NCBI GenBank assembly: GCA_024403035.1
Contig: JAKSSP010000003.1
Location: 1-64,000 of the forward strand
Reading direction: 5' to 3'
From: Mogibacterium sp.
Lineage (GTDB): Bacteria; Bacillota; Clostridia; Peptostreptococcales; Anaerovoracaceae
DNA: 64,000 bases
Shown here: positions 42,098 to 53,800 of the stretch, one piece after another
How positions within the stretch are numbered: position 1 is the stretch's first letter
How the letters are laid out: each line of letters begins with the position of its first letter
Made by a program: the position numbers and the translations under genes
The notes under the pieces: model-generated
Seen by the model: the letters and a program-made list of their open reading frames with translations, nothing else
Databases searched by the model: none
Told to the model about the DNA's origin: nothing

Positions 42098-44866
42098 ATG
42101 AGTTTAATGGAAAAGATCTTCGGCGACCTCAACGCTAAAGAGGTAAAGAAGGTCGAAAAGATCGTAGACGTAATAGAGTCATATGACGAGCAGATGCAGC
42201 AGCTCTCAGATGATGAACTGAGAGCCAAGACTGATGAGTTCAAGGGCAGGCTCGCGGAGGGCGAGACGCTCGACGACATACTTCCCGAGGCATTCGCCGT
42301 ATGCCGCGAGGCCGCATGGAGATCGCTGGGAATGAAGCACTTCAGGGTGCAGCTCATCGGCGGAGTCGTGCTCCATCAGGGGCGCATCTCCGAGATGAAG
42401 ACAGGTGAAGGTAAGACACTGGTAGCGACGCTTCCGGCTTACCTGAACGCTCTCGACGGACACGGCGTACATGTGGTCACGGTAAACGACTACCTGGCCA
42501 AGCGTGACGCCGAGTGGATGGGCAAACTGTACACCTTCCTCGGCCTCAAGGTCGGATGCGTCATACACGCGGTTGAGGGACCGGCAAGGCACGAGCAGTA
42601 CATGGCGGACATCACATACGGAACCAACAATGAGTTTGGTTTCGACTACCTGCGCGACAACATGGTCACTTACAAGGAGGATCTCACACAGAGAGAACTC
42701 AACTACGCCATCGTCGACGAGGTAGACTCGATCCTGATCGATGAGGCCAGGACCCCGCTCATCATTTCCGGCAGGGGCGTTGACTCCAGCGTGATGTACC
42801 GTAACGCCAACACATTCGTAAAGACTCTTACGGCAGAAAAAGAATACAAGGTGGAGGAAAAGGACAATCAGGTATCGCTTACCGATGAGGGTGTCAAGCT
42901 CTGCGAAGACTACTTCAAGATCGACAACTTCTCCGATCCTGACAACATGGAGCTCAACCACTACGTGCACCAGGCGCTGCGCGCCAACTACCTGATGAAG
43001 AGGGACGTCGACTATATCGTCAAGGACGGAGAGATCCTCATCGTTGACGAGTTCACCGGACGTCTCATGTACGGAAGACGCTTCAGCAACGGACTGCACC
43101 AGGCCATCGAAGCGAAGGAAGGCGTAAGGGTAAGATCGGAGTCCAAGACTCTGGCCACCATCACCCTGCAGAACTACTTCAGGATGTACAACAAGCTGGC
43201 AGGAATGACCGGTACAGCCAAGACTGAGGAAGACGAGTTCCGCGACATCTACAACATGGACGTAGTCGTCATCCCTACCAACAAGCCGGTGATCAGGGAG
43301 GACCGCGAGGACTCGGTATACGCCCACCAGAAGGCTAAATACAAGGCCATCGTCAACAGGGTGGTCGAGGCTCATCAGACCGGACAACCGGTGCTGGTAG
43401 GTACCATCTCGATAGAGATATCCGAACTCATAAGCGACATGCTCAAAAAGCGCGGTGTCAGGCATAACGTACTGAACGCTAAGCACCACGAGCAGGAAGC
43501 TGAAATAGTCGCTGAAGCCGGAAGGCTCGGAGCTGTTACCATCGCGACCAACATGGCCGGCCGTGGTACCGACATCATCCTGGGCGGCAACCCGGAATTC
43601 GAAGCCAGAAAGCAGATGAGAAAAGAAGGCTACACGCCTGAGCAGATATCATTCGCGACGGGCTTTGAGAAGTCTGACGATCAGGAACTACTGGAGGCGA
43701 GAGAGCACTTCCACGCTCTGCACGAACAGATCAAGGCTGAAAGAGCTCCTGAGCAGCAGAAGGTAAGAGAACTCGGAGGTCTCTGCATAGTCGGAACCGA
43801 GCGCCACGAATCAAGGCGTATCGACAACCAGCTGAGAGGACGTTCCGGACGTCAGGGAGATCCGGGCAACACGCAGTTCTTCATTGCGCTCGAGGATGAT
43901 CTTATGAGACTCTTCGGCGGCGAGAGGATGCAGGGAGTGCTGGCAAGGGTCGGCATGGACGAGGATGAACCTCTCGAGGCGGGCATGCTTTCAAGGTCGA
44001 TCGAAGGCGCTCAGAAGAAGGTCGAAGGCAAGAACTTCGGCATACGTAAATACGTACTGCAGTACGACAACGTCATGAACAAGCAGCGTGAGATCATCTA
44101 CGATCAGCGCCGCATGGTCCTGGACGGTGAGGACGTATCGGGATACATAAAGAACATGACGTACGAGCTCATAGACGGCACGGTCGATCCTGTCCTGATG
44201 GAGTCAAAGTATTCAGAAGAATGGGATATGCAGAGGATCATCGACGGACTGTCGCAGATAACGCCTGCGTTCAGGGAAAGATTCAGACCTGACGAGGGAT
44301 ACCTCATAGGTCTCAGCGAAGAACAGCTCAAAGAAGATATAAAGCAGATATTCGATGCTCTCTATGATGAGAAGGAAGAAGAGATCGGAAGCGAGCAGAT
44401 GAGAGAGGTGGAGCGAATGATCCTCCTCAGAGTCGTAGATAACCGCTGGATGGATCACATCGATGCGATGGATCAGCTGAAAGACGGTATCGGCCTCAGA
44501 GGAATAGGCCAGCAGGATCCTGCGGTGGCCTACGCTCAGGAAGGCTTCGCGATGTTTGATGAAATGGTCGCGGATATCCGCGAAGAGACCGTCAAGTTCT
44601 GCTACAACGTGACTGTGACCACAAGGACGGAGAGACGAAACGTCGTGAGCAGCAATACTTCCGCGGCAAAGGAGGAGTATAAGGACGACACCGCCGCTCA
44701 GCAGAGCAGAGGCGGAAAAGGCAGCATGCCGGCGGCCGCTCCAAAGGCCGATAAGACGGGCAAGCAGGAAACAGTCAGAAGAGACATGCCAAAAGTGGGC
44801 AGGAACGATCCTTGCCCTTGCGGATCCGGCAAGAAATACAAGAATTGCTGCGGCCGCAACGCTTAA
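42098..44866 (+). CDS. secA: Protein translocase ATPase SecA
   Basis: 922 residues. Walker [13 protein letters not shown] is near residue 101, and the DEAD-like box [18 protein letters not shown] is near 207. The preprotein cross-linking region, helicase motifs [14 protein letters not shown] and [12 protein letters not shown], and a C-terminal SEC-C zinc tail ([20 protein letters not shown]) complete it. It drives Sec-dependent export through SecYEG. AAAGGA precedes ATG 42098. Nothing is missing. The tail is nearly identical to that of the small protein at 1748-1996. Confidence 0.98.
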   Translation: MSLMEKIFGDLNAKEVKKVEKIVDVIESYDEQMQQLSDDELRAKTDEFKGRLAEGETLDDILPEAFAVCREAAWRSLGMKHFRVQLIGGVVLHQGRISEMKTGEGKTLVATLPAYLNALDGHGVHVVTVNDYLAKRDAEWMGKLYTFLGLKVGCVIHAVEGPARHEQYMADITYGTNNEFGFDYLRDNMVTYKEDLTQRELNYAIVDEVDSILIDEARTPLIISGRGVDSSVMYRNANTFVKTLTAEKEYKVEEKDNQVSLTDEGVKLCEDYFKIDNFSDPDNMELNHYVHQALRANYLMKRDVDYIVKDGEILIVDEFTGRLMYGRRFSNGLHQAIEAKEGVRVRSESKTLATITLQNYFRMYNKLAGMTGTAKTEEDEFRDIYNMDVVVIPTNKPVIREDREDSVYAHQKAKYKAIVNRVVEAHQTGQPVLVGTISIEISELISDMLKKRGVRHNVLNAKHHEQEAEIVAEAGRLGAVTIATNMAGRGTDIILGGNPEFEARKQMRKEGYTPEQISFATGFEKSDDQELLEAREHFHALHEQIKAERAPEQQKVRELGGLCIVGTERHESRRIDNQLRGRSGRQGDPGNTQFFIALEDDLMRLFGGERMQGVLARVGMDEDEPLEAGMLSRSIEGAQKKVEGKNFGIRKYVLQYDNVMNKQREIIYDQRRMVLDGEDVSGYIKNMTYELIDGTVDPVLMESKYSEEWDMQRIIDGLSQITPAFRERFRPDEGYLIGLSEEQLKEDIKQIFDALYDEKEEEIGSEQMREVERMILLRVVDNRWMDHIDAMDQLKDGIGLRGIGQQDPAVAYAQEGFAMFDEMVADIREETVKFCYNVTVTTRTERRNVVSSNTSAAKEEYKDDTAAQQSRGGKGSMPAAAPKADKTGKQETVRRDMPKVGRNDPCPCGSGKKYKNCCGRNA

Positions 44867-44907
44867 CAGATAAAGACATTTGCTTAAGAAACGAAAGGAG
44901 TCCCAAA

Positions 44908-45192
44908 ATGCTGATGAAACTAGTATTTGTTCTGTTGGTACTGGTTGCGGTCTTTTTCCTGGTCACTTACAACTCGCTGACCAACGCCAAGAACCGCATC
45001 GAGCTCGCTGAGGTAGAGCTCCGCAAGTACGAGGAAGCCGGTGATCCTAAGGACATCGACAATGCCAAAAAGTACTACAACGCAGTGCTTCGCGACTACA
45101 ACAACAAGGTCGAGAAATTCCCGACCAGCATCGTCGCAAACATGTTCAACTTCCCTAAGATGCACACCGAAGAGTTTGATGAAGGACTCTAA
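44908..45192 (+). CDS. Half-length LemA-like protein
   Basis: 94 residues. An N-terminal helix (LVFVLLVLVAVFFLVTYNSL) runs into TNAKNRIELAEVEL, the LemA start. It then jumps to ARKYYNAVLRDYNNKVEKFP-like sequence (KKYYNAVLRDYNNKVEKFPT) and SIVANMFNFP, the LemA end. The usual middle of about 90 residues is absent, giving half the normal length of about 185. The frame is intact, with AAGGAG 7 bases upstream, so it looks like a real shortened form rather than a broken gene. LemA genes commonly sit beside DUF2207 genes, as here. Confidence 0.75.
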   Translation: MLMKLVFVLLVLVAVFFLVTYNSLTNAKNRIELAEVELRKYEEAGDPKDIDNAKKYYNAVLRDYNNKVEKFPTSIVANMFNFPKMHTEEFDEGL

Positions 45193-45205
45193 AGGAGAAG
45201 GATCG

Positions 45206-47158
45206 ATGAAAAAGACAGGAAACAAAGGCATCAGGGCCCTCAGAAGAGCGGCTGCGGTGCTGGCCATCGCTGCTGTGGCGGTAATGATGTATCCGTTCGG
45301 ACTTCCGGGAAACGACACTCATGCCAGCGACAACACGATGGAAACACTCAATTATGACGTCACGGTCGATGTCGCCAAGGACAACTCCTATGATTTCCAT
45401 GAGCACCTTGACATGTATTACGTGACGGCACATCACGGCATCTACAGATACATCCCTATGCAGGGTCAGAAGATCTCGAATATAAAGGTGCCGGGTTATA
45501 ACTATGAGACTTACACCCAGTCGGGCTATGAGGTCGTCAAGATCGGAAGCGGAAGCTATACGCTCACCGGCGAGAATCCTTATGACATCTACTACAACAT
45601 AGCGATGTACGAGGATGAAAACAGCGACATGGACATGCTGCTGCTGAACCTGATCCCGACTGACTGGGAGACGGATATCTACTCGAGCAAGTGCGTAGTA
45701 ACGCTGCCTAAGGAGGCCGACCTCAGCAAGGCTAAAGTCTTCTCGGGCTCTTACGGTACAGCAAGCAACGAGGAAAACGCGCTCCTGGAGACAAGCGATG
45801 ACGGAAAGACGATCACCGTAACGGCCTCCAACATCCCGGCGCACCACGGCATCACGCTCCAGCTGGAGCTCCCGCAGGGCTACTGGGAGGGCGCTCCTGA
45901 GTTCGGCAGAGTGAGCATCGTTCAGATGTTCCTCTTTGTGCTCGGACCGGTAGGCGCGTTCCTGCTCTGGTATCTCTTCGGAAGAGACAAGCACATGGTC
46001 AAGACGCTCGAGTTCTACCCTCCTGATGACCTGACACCGGGTGAGATAGGTTATCTGGTGGACGGAAGAGCCGACAGGCAGGATGTCATATCCACCATAG
46101 TCTGGCTCGCAGACAAGGGCTATATCGAGATCGAGGAGATGGACAGAAAGAAGTTCAAGTTCATCGCCATCAAGAAGCCGGGATCTGACGTGCCTCATTA
46201 CATCAGGCTGATCTATGACGGCATTTTCCCGGGAACGGGTACGGTCAGAACAACGGCGGGGATAGGATCCTCGACCACATTCGGCAAAAAGTACACCAAG
46301 TCGAAAGATGCTCTGGAAGACATGTTCAAGGGCAGCAGAGGCATCACGAGGCCTGATTCCGTGATGGCAAGATGGGGATGCACCATAGCGGCAATGATCC
46401 CTGCGGCGGCATTCGTCACATGGGGCAGTATCAACGGAGATGAGATGGGAGGATTTATCTTCGCGTGGGCAGCGTTCCACATACTCATTTCTGCCAGGCT
46501 GATGTGCTCTGTATACGACTACATCCGCTCGTCATCCAAGGTGAAGACGGTCCTCAAGGGCATAGGAGCCATCTGGTTCTTCACTGCCGGCACAGCGCTC
46601 CTGCCTATGGTATCTGACGCGCTGACCATACTGCCGAAAACCAAGGCGATCGCAATAGTGCTGTATCTGTTTATCGGCACTCTTGTCAGCATGTTCTTCG
46701 CGGTCATAGCGATAGCCAAGACAGACCAGTATACTGACCTTCTGGGCAGAGTGCTCGGATTCAGAGACTTTATCAAGACGGCTGAGATCGACAAGCTGAA
46801 CGAGCTGGTCGAGGAAGACCCTCAGTACTTCTACCACATAATGCCATACGCTTACGTGTTTGGTCTTTCCAACAAGTGGATCAAGAACTTTGAGGATCTG
46901 CCTGTCACACCTCCGCACTGGTACCACGGTACGCGCGGCTGGGATCATTATGATTACTACATGATGGGACGCATGATGAGTGACTGCAGCTCCAGCGTGA
47001 GCAACAACATCGTCATCCCGTCATCATCCGGCGGTTCCGGCGGATGGAGCAGCGGCGGCAGCAGTGGCGGCGGAAGCAGCTGGAGCGGAGGCGGCGGTTT
47101 CTCGGGCGGCGGCTTCTCGGGCGGCGGTTCCGGCGGCGGCGGAGGCGGCGGCTGGTAA
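45206..47158 (+). CDS. DUF2207 membrane protein with Gly-rich tail
   Basis: 650 residues. A signal helix (RAAAVLAIAAVAVMMYPF) is followed by an external DUF2207 domain of about 210 residues (LNYDVTVDVAKDNSYDFHEH, GIYRYIPM). Further parts are a transmembrane helix (IVQMFLFVLGPVGAFLLWYL), a cytoplasmic winged-helix-like part and two or three more helices. The last 45 residues are almost pure Gly/Ser (GGGSSWSGGGGFSGGGF). The function is unknown, but the pairing with LemA is frequent. AAAGGAG precedes ATG 45206. Confidence 0.85.
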   Translation: MKKTGNKGIRALRRAAAVLAIAAVAVMMYPFGLPGNDTHASDNTMETLNYDVTVDVAKDNSYDFHEHLDMYYVTAHHGIYRYIPMQGQKISNIKVPGYNYETYTQSGYEVVKIGSGSYTLTGENPYDIYYNIAMYEDENSDMDMLLLNLIPTDWETDIYSSKCVVTLPKEADLSKAKVFSGSYGTASNEENALLETSDDGKTITVTASNIPAHHGITLQLELPQGYWEGAPEFGRVSIVQMFLFVLGPVGAFLLWYLFGRDKHMVKTLEFYPPDDLTPGEIGYLVDGRADRQDVISTIVWLADKGYIEIEEMDRKKFKFIAIKKPGSDVPHYIRLIYDGIFPGTGTVRTTAGIGSSTTFGKKYTKSKDALEDMFKGSRGITRPDSVMARWGCTIAAMIPAAAFVTWGSINGDEMGGFIFAWAAFHILISARLMCSVYDYIRSSSKVKTVLKGIGAIWFFTAGTALLPMVSDALTILPKTKAIAIVLYLFIGTLVSMFFAVIAIAKTDQYTDLLGRVLGFRDFIKTAEIDKLNELVEEDPQYFYHIMPYAYVFGLSNKWIKNFEDLPVTPPHWYHGTRGWDHYDYYMMGRMMSDCSSSVSNNIVIPSSSGGSGGWSSGGSSGGGSSWSGGGGFSGGGFSGGGSGGGGGGGW

Positions 47159-47177
47159 AAAGCCCATAGCTAAGCAG

Positions 47178-47867
47178 ATGAAGAAATACATAATATTTGA
47201 TTTTGACGGGACGCTCGTCAATACGAACAACATAATAACGGAATCCTGGCAGGCCACGCTCGAGAGATATCTCGGGCGCAGGCTGCCGGTCAGAGAGATA
47301 GAAGCAACGTTTGGGGAGGTCCTTGCCGACAGCATGGAAAAGCTCATCCCCGGCGCTGACATCCGCGAAACGATAGATTATTACAGGGCGTATCAGGACT
47401 CTCACCAGAAAGAGGGGACTGTCTATGTGTTTGACGGTGTAAGAGAATTGCTTGAGACTCTGAGGGAGAGCGGTCATGTGATCGGTGTAGGCACTTCGAG
47501 GACAGCATACAGCCTTCGGAAATACATGAAGGCTCTGGATATCGAGGACCTGGTCGATGAGATAGTGACCATGGAAGATGTCAGTATGCATAAACCGCAT
47601 CCCGAGACCGTGGAAGCCGTTCTGAGAAAAATGGCGGCTCATGATGATGAAGAGTGCGCGCGCGGAGGCCGGATACCCGGTCACGTGCGCGACCTTGCAA
47701 TAATGATAGGTGATACAAAATATGATATTGGCTGCGCCAACAACGCGGGTGTGGAAAGCGCTCTTGTCGGCTGGAGCCATTATGTTGATGAAGAGGCGAT
47801 GGCCGCGGACGGCTTTGAGCCGACATACCGCATCGGCAGACCGGAAGAACTGCTTGAGCTGGTTTGA
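47178..47867 (+). CDS. HAD-family phosphatase (PpaX/Gph-like)
   Basis: 229 residues with a C1-capped HAD fold. The nucleophile motif is IIFDFDGTLVNT at residue 6, motif II is in GVGTSRT, motif III in HKPHPETVEAV and motif IV in IMIGDTKYDIGCA. Relatives hydrolyse phosphoglycolate or pyrophosphate; the substrate cannot be fixed. A short insertion (AAHDDEECARGGRIPGHVRD) precedes motif IV. The start ATG 47178 has no strong ribosome site, but earlier starts would overlap the Gly-rich tail in another frame. Confidence 0.88.
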   Translation: MKKYIIFDFDGTLVNTNNIITESWQATLERYLGRRLPVREIEATFGEVLADSMEKLIPGADIRETIDYYRAYQDSHQKEGTVYVFDGVRELLETLRESGHVIGVGTSRTAYSLRKYMKALDIEDLVDEIVTMEDVSMHKPHPETVEAVLRKMAAHDDEECARGGRIPGHVRDLAIMIGDTKYDIGCANNAGVESALVGWSHYVDEEAMAADGFEPTYRIGRPEELLELV

Positions 47868-47874
47868 GGTAGCG

Positions 47875-49752
47875 ATGGATCTTAGTACATTTCTGCATCT
47901 GATACTTGAGACCGGGATCGCGATGACGTGCGTGCTCTTCGCGGTCTATCTTCACAGCTATAAGGAGATCTTTAAGAACGATCAGAAGAAGATAACTGCG
48001 GGACTGATCGTGTGCGCCGCGGTGAATGCCGCGGACGCTTTGGCATACATGCTGACAGGACTGCACGCGAGTGCGGTGTCGATCCTGATCATCGCCTGCT
48101 CGATCATCTGTCTTGTCGCGTTCGGAACGAGGGTACATAAGTCGCTTAAAGACATGTCCGTGCAAAAAAGCTTCATCCTGAGTGGAGAGAGCATTGAGAG
48201 CGTATCCGGGGACATCGATAGTTTCCTTGATGCCATCGGAACGGGAAAGCAGAACCGGATAAGGATAAGATTTACGATAGAGGACGAGCTGATACGCGTA
48301 TGGAAGAGCCTTGGCGATCCGAGCATGGTAAAGGTTACGGCAGGCATCAGGTTCAACCGCCCGGGAATAAAAATAGAATACGAGGGCGACTCATTCAACC
48401 CGTTCAGCAAGACAAAAAACCAGATAGATGACTGGAGCAGCGGATTGCTCTCATCAGCGGGACTGAGCCCGGATTACAGCTACAGGCATGGGACCAACAT
48501 GGTCAGGATCCCTCTCGCCAGTATGAGTGTCAATCCGATCATCCCCGGGCTCCTGGCCATCCTGTTCGGAATAGTGTCCGGCGCCGTGGCATTCCAGCTT
48601 CTTTCACCGGCGGACGCGCAGTTCGTGACTAAGGATCTGCTGGTGCCGGTATATGATCTGTGGAACAATATATTGTTCAGCGTGTCTGCCCCGGCGATGT
48701 TCGTCATAGTTATGTCCACCATGCTCGACACTCGCGACATATCCGAACAGGGAGGAAACTCCGGACGCATACTCGGAAGGTTCTTTGCGCTCATGCTGAT
48801 ACTGGGCCTCGTCACTATCGCGGTCGCAGCGCCTCTGAGGGCGGAATCATTCAGCGTCGGGGAACTGAACAGATACAAGGTCGCTGAGATCATCAATGAT
48901 TTGTTCGGCATAATTCCGGAAAATCTCATGGAGCCGTTTAAAAACTTTGATACGGCTCAGCTCATATTGATGGGAGTGATATTTGCTTATGCAGTCATGG
49001 CCGTCGGTGACAAGGCTGACGGTATCGCAGCTATCATTCGCCAGCTCAACCTGATAAGCACGCAGCTGGCCCAGTGGATCGCTCAGCTGATGCCGTTATT
49101 CACGGTGTTCCTGTCAGCGAGACTGGTTCTGGAGAGGAACGGGCACCTGCTGATCGGACTCGCCCGGGTGATACCTTTCGCGCTCATCATGTCTCTGTTC
49201 TGCATGACGACGATGATCCTCTACACATGTCGCAGGATGAATGTCTATCCCGGGACGCTTTTGAGAAAGCTGAAGCCGTCGTTCATAGAGACACTGAAGA
49301 CGGGGCAGGTGGCGGAAACGTACACGCTGGCCGAGCAGTGCTGCCGCAAGCAGCTGGGGATACAGAAGATATTCACTCAGAGGCTGCTTCCGATGGGACT
49401 GGTCCTATACATGCCGGTGAGTATGATAGGCATGATCGCGTTCGTAATGTACGCGTCGATCAACAGCGGGGGGATGATAACACCTATGTGGATCATAAAG
49501 GCGATAGTATTCGCGTTGATCCTTCTGGTAGCGGCTCCCCCGATACCCGGCGTCAACCTGCTGTCATACGTCGTAATAATCGGGCAGCTGGAAATAGGCA
49601 GGGAATATATCATAGCCGCGATGATCTTCGACATAATATTCAGCATGTTCGCGTCTGCGGCAAACCAGACGCTGCTGCAGACCGACCTTATACTCCAGGC
49701 GGACCGCATGGGTCTGATCAACCGAAATACTCTGACCAAAGGAGATGAATAA
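47875..49752 (+). CDS. SDF-family symporter with extra N-terminal domain
   Basis: 625 residues. The C-terminal 400 are a Na+/H+:dicarboxylate symporter of the SDF family (PGLLAILFGIVSGAVAFQLL, SVSAPAMFVIVMSTMLDT, PPIPGVNLLSYVVII). Before it come two or three helices (about 1-85) and a soluble segment of about 130 residues. This segment (IRIRFTIEDELIRVWKSLGD ... YSYRHGTNMVRIPLA) resembles a worn HATPase/anti-sigma-type ATP-binding fold. This domain is not part of the transporter core and may regulate it. GAGGT lies 4 bases before ATG 47875; the stop overlaps prfB by one base. Confidence 0.82.
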   Translation: MDLSTFLHLILETGIAMTCVLFAVYLHSYKEIFKNDQKKITAGLIVCAAVNAADALAYMLTGLHASAVSILIIACSIICLVAFGTRVHKSLKDMSVQKSFILSGESIESVSGDIDSFLDAIGTGKQNRIRIRFTIEDELIRVWKSLGDPSMVKVTAGIRFNRPGIKIEYEGDSFNPFSKTKNQIDDWSSGLLSSAGLSPDYSYRHGTNMVRIPLASMSVNPIIPGLLAILFGIVSGAVAFQLLSPADAQFVTKDLLVPVYDLWNNILFSVSAPAMFVIVMSTMLDTRDISEQGGNSGRILGRFFALMLILGLVTIAVAAPLRAESFSVGELNRYKVAEIINDLFGIIPENLMEPFKNFDTAQLILMGVIFAYAVMAVGDKADGIAAIIRQLNLISTQLAQWIAQLMPLFTVFLSARLVLERNGHLLIGLARVIPFALIMSLFCMTTMILYTCRRMNVYPGTLLRKLKPSFIETLKTGQVAETYTLAEQCCRKQLGIQKIFTQRLLPMGLVLYMPVSMIGMIAFVMYASINSGGMITPMWIIKAIVFALILLVAAPPIPGVNLLSYVVIIGQLEIGREYIIAAMIFDIIFSMFASAANQTLLQTDLILQADRMGLINRNTLTKGDE

Positions 49753-50865
49753 TGTTACAGCTTGATGAAATAAGAAGCCAGCTTCCGGCTCTCAAGGAGC
49801 AGATAGAGGAAGTGGGAGGCTATCTTTGACCCGGAGGGTCTTAAGAAAAGGATAAAAGAGCTCGAAGAAGAGAGTCTCAAGGAAGGCTTCTGGAACGACC
49901 AGAAGAACGCACAGAAAGTGCTCAAAGAGAAGAAATCTCTTGAGGACAAGCTTGGGCTGTATGAAAGGCTCGCTTCAGAGGCAGATGAACTGCCGGAGCT
50001 TATAGATATAGCGGAGGAACTCGAGGATGAGGACGAAGCAAAGAGCGTTATCGCAGGCTTCGACAAACTCACGGATGAGCTCGAGGATCTCAAAACGAAT
50101 ATGCTGCTGTCCGGAAAATACGACAGCAAGGACTGTATACTCAGTATACATTCAGGGACGGGCGGAGTTGACGCCAACGACTGGGCTGAGATGCTCGAAC
50201 GCATGTATCTGAGATACTGCGAGAAGAAAGGCTTCAAAACGAAGATACTCGACAGGCAGGATGATGTGGACTACGGCATAAAAAGCTCAACTATAGAGGT
50301 GAGCGGGGAGAACGCCTACGGACTTCTCAAGAGCGAGACGGGTGTGCACAGACTTGTGCGCATATCGCCTTTCAACGCGATGGGAAAGCGCCAGACTTCC
50401 TTTGCCGCTGTAGAGGTAGTGCCTGACATAGGCGATGATATAGAGGTCAACATAGACCCTAATGATCTGAAGATCGACACGTACAGATCGGGAGGAGCCG
50501 GCGGACAGCACGTCAATACGACCGACTCAGCTGTCAGGATAACGCATATCCCGACGGGCATGGTGGTCACCTGCCAGAATGAACGCTCGCAGATAATGAA
50601 CCGCGAGGTAGCCATGAAGATCCTTGTGTCCAAGCTGACAAAGATAGCGGAGGAAGCGCACAAGGAGAACCTCAACGAGATAAAGGGAGACCAGTCGATG
50701 GCGACATGGGGCTCCCAGATAAGAAACTATGTATTCCAGCCGTATACGATGGTGAAAGACACCCGTACGGGTGCTGAAGTAGGCAATGTCGATGCCGTCA
50801 TGGACGGAGATATCGATGTCTTTGTCCGGGCTAAGCTGTCACAGGACGCAACTATAACAGTATAA
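49752..50865 (+). CDS. prfB: Peptide chain release factor 2 (programmed +1 frameshift)
   Basis: The first 25 codons (49752-49826) end at an in-frame TGA (49827). A +1 slip there continues as DPEGLKKRIKELEEES to 50865, giving about 370 residues. RF2 hallmarks follow: the GGQ motif in RSGGAGGQHVNTTDSAVRIT and the stop-reading region near FAAVEVVPDI. It releases proteins at UGA and UAA. The start overlaps the symporter stop (TAATG) and its own stop overlaps addB in the same way, so three unrelated genes are tightly coupled. Confidence 0.96.
49814..49830 (+). promoter_or_regulatory. prfB: RF2 autoregulatory frameshift site
   Basis: GGGAGG (SD-like), then CTAT and CTT-TGA-C. Low RF2 pauses the ribosome at UGA, and the SD-like stretch promotes a +1 slip on CTT. 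This is the classical prfB arrangement. Confidence 0.95.
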
Positions 50866-53800
50866 TGCTGAAACTTTTTGCCGGAAGAGAGAATATAGAT
50901 AAGGAACGTTTCATCTATGACCGCGTGAAGGAGCGCGGAGGTGAGACGTTCGTTTTAGTGCCGGATCAGTACACCCTGGTGGCTGAAGAACAGGCGCTTG
51001 ACAAACTGGACGCGGACTGCCTCTTCGATATTGAGATAATATCGATGAACCGTCTGGGATTCCGCGTGCTGACAGAGCAGGGCCTTGAGTCGGTCAGGAT
51101 GCTTGACAAGTACGGACGCTTCATGCTGCTTGCCATGCTGATAAAAGAGCACGCGGACGATTTCGAGATCTTCCGCAAGGTGGCGGGCAAGGTGACTTTC
51201 ACCGCCATGCTCAACGATTTCATTTCGGAATTCAAGCAGCAGGACTGCACCATAGATGAGCTTCAGGAGATGCTTGCCGGTGCTGAAGGCGACCCTATAC
51301 TCGAGGCCAAACTGAAGGAGCTCAGCGGGGTCATAAGCGCGTATGAGGGAGCCATAAGCGGAGAATACACGGACTCCGAAGATTACATATCCATGTACAT
51401 ATCGGCCATAAAGGATTCCGCCATGGTCAGAGGAAAGACCATATGGGTCTACGGCTACGACAGCATCACTCCGAAGTTCGCGAATGCCGTCATGGAACTG
51501 GCCAAGGTGGCTGAGTCCGTCAATTTCGTTGTGAACAGAAGCGACTTTGGGCTGGATGAAATGCTGACCGCATCGCTTACGGACCTGGCGGCAGAGAACG
51601 GTATAGACTGCAGCCTTGAGGAGATAGGCCGCGCATATGAGATCGCTCAGTCCGAGACGATATCCCGCATGGAGACAGGTCTCTGGAAGGACCTCATCTC
51701 TGCGGATGAAAGAGCTGCCAACAAGGACTTTGTGCCTGAAGACCTTACGCTGGTGTGCGCTGCCAACCCGTACTACGAGGCTGAGAGCGCAGCCGCGTAT
51801 ATCTGGCATCTGGTGCGCGATCTGGGATACAGGATGCGCGAGATACAGGTGATAGCAAATGACGAAGGCGCGATGCAGCCTATCATAAGGAGAGTCTTTG
51901 CCGAATACGGACTGCCGGTATTTGCCGACACTTCCCGCGACATCACAGACAGCTCGGCTGTAGGCTTCATAGTCAATCTCCTGGACTTCACGGCGCACCG
52001 AGGTCATTCGTCATTCCTCTTTGCGATGCTGAAGACCGGCCTTTCCGGCCTCGATGACAGCGACATAGAGGATCTGGAAAACTACGCCCGCGAGTTCCAT
52101 ATAAAAGGATCCATGTGGGACAAGCCGTTCAAGTACGGCAGGGACGCTTACAGCGAAGAAGATTTCGCGCGCCTTGATTCTATAAGAGACAGGATATCAG
52201 CAGCGATCGCTAAGCTCAGCGCCCTTACCAAGGCTGAAAACACCGGAGCTTTCATCAGGGGCTTCAGGACGTACCTTGATGATGAGTGGAAGCTGAGCGA
52301 AAGAGTAGAAGAAGCCGCGTCTGTTCAGGATGAGGCCGGTCTACACGATGAGGCTCAGCGCCTGACGCAGAGCTTCGGCAAGGCTGTGGACCTGCTGGCC
52401 CAGATAGATGAGATAATGGGTGATTCCGCGATGGATCTCGCGGAATTCACGGATATATATAAGGCGGGTCTTTCGGATGTGGAGGTCGGAGTCATACCGC
52501 CGACAGTCGACGGGCTTTCGATGGGCACCATGATAAGGACCAGGCCGCGCCGCATGAAAGCGGCGGTCATACTCGGCGCGTGCGAGGGTGTGATGCCGCT
52601 CAAACCTGAGACCGAGGGGCTCTTCTCGATCGATGAGAAAGAGTACTTCAAAAAGAGGGGATTCCCGCTCGGAAAACTTTCAGAGATAAAAATGGACGAA
52701 GAGAACGCCGCCATGTACCGCATGATGGCAAGGCCGTCCGAAAAGATATACATGAGCTGGGCAATGACAGACGCTGAGGGCAATGACATGGAACCGTCTC
52801 CGGTCGTGGAAGCCGTCAAGGCGCTTTTCCCGAGGATACAGGACGATGGGCTTATCCGGAGAGACATCATCAGCGAAGGCGCTTCAGATGCCATCAATAC
52901 TGCGGATGACGGAATGAGGCATCTGATCAACCGCGTCAAGGACGCAAGCGGACCGGACGAGCCTGACGCTCTTACAAGAGCCATGCTGAAGTGGTACGCT
53001 GACAACAGAAAAGATGAACTCGACATCATGCTGAAGGCGGCGGCTTACGAGAACGATCCGAGACCTCTGGGCAGGGGAACCGCGAAGCAGCTCTTCGGAA
53101 GGAGCGACGGACGACTCTTCATGAGCGCGTCATCGATCGGCAGCTACATAGACTGTCCGTTCAAGTACTTCGTTGAAAGAGGCCTGAGACCGAGAGAGGA
53201 AAGATCCTTTGAGAGCGATGCCAGATCCGTGGGCGATGTCTATCACGAGTGCCTGATGGCGGTCGCGAGGCAGCTGATGTCAGAAAAAGAGATATTCGGC
53301 AGAAAAAAGGAAGGCGATGACAAAGCTCTTGAAGATATGGTCACCGCGGCCCTTGATGATCTGTCAAAAGATTACAGGGACGGACTCTTCGTATCCGCCG
53401 GTGTCGAAGACTACCGCATGAGCCGCATACGTGAGATATGCGCGGCCGCTGCCAAAGCAATGGCGGCACAGCTCGCGGCTGCAAGCGTAAAGGATGCAGT
53501 ATTCGAAGAAGGCTTCGGAAGAAACGGGAAGTTTGAGCCAATAAGGCTAAAGATAGGCGATGATGAAGTCCTGGTAGAGGGCAAGATAGACCGCGCGGAC
53601 TTCATGGATGTAGGCGGCGAGGACCGTGTCAGGATAATCGATTACAAGACGGGCTCTGACAAGCTCGACCTGTGGAAAGTGCGCCAGGGATACAAGATGC
53701 AGCTGATGATCTATACGATCTCCGCGTCTTCAGGCGGAATGTCGCCGGCAGGCATGTTCTACTTCAACATCAAGGATCCAATCGAATCGGCCAACGACAA

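Noticed and set aside
42206..43489. 427-codon minus-strand frame inside secA
   Set aside because: The plus strand encodes an intact SecA over the same bases; the antisense frame shows no domain or start signal.
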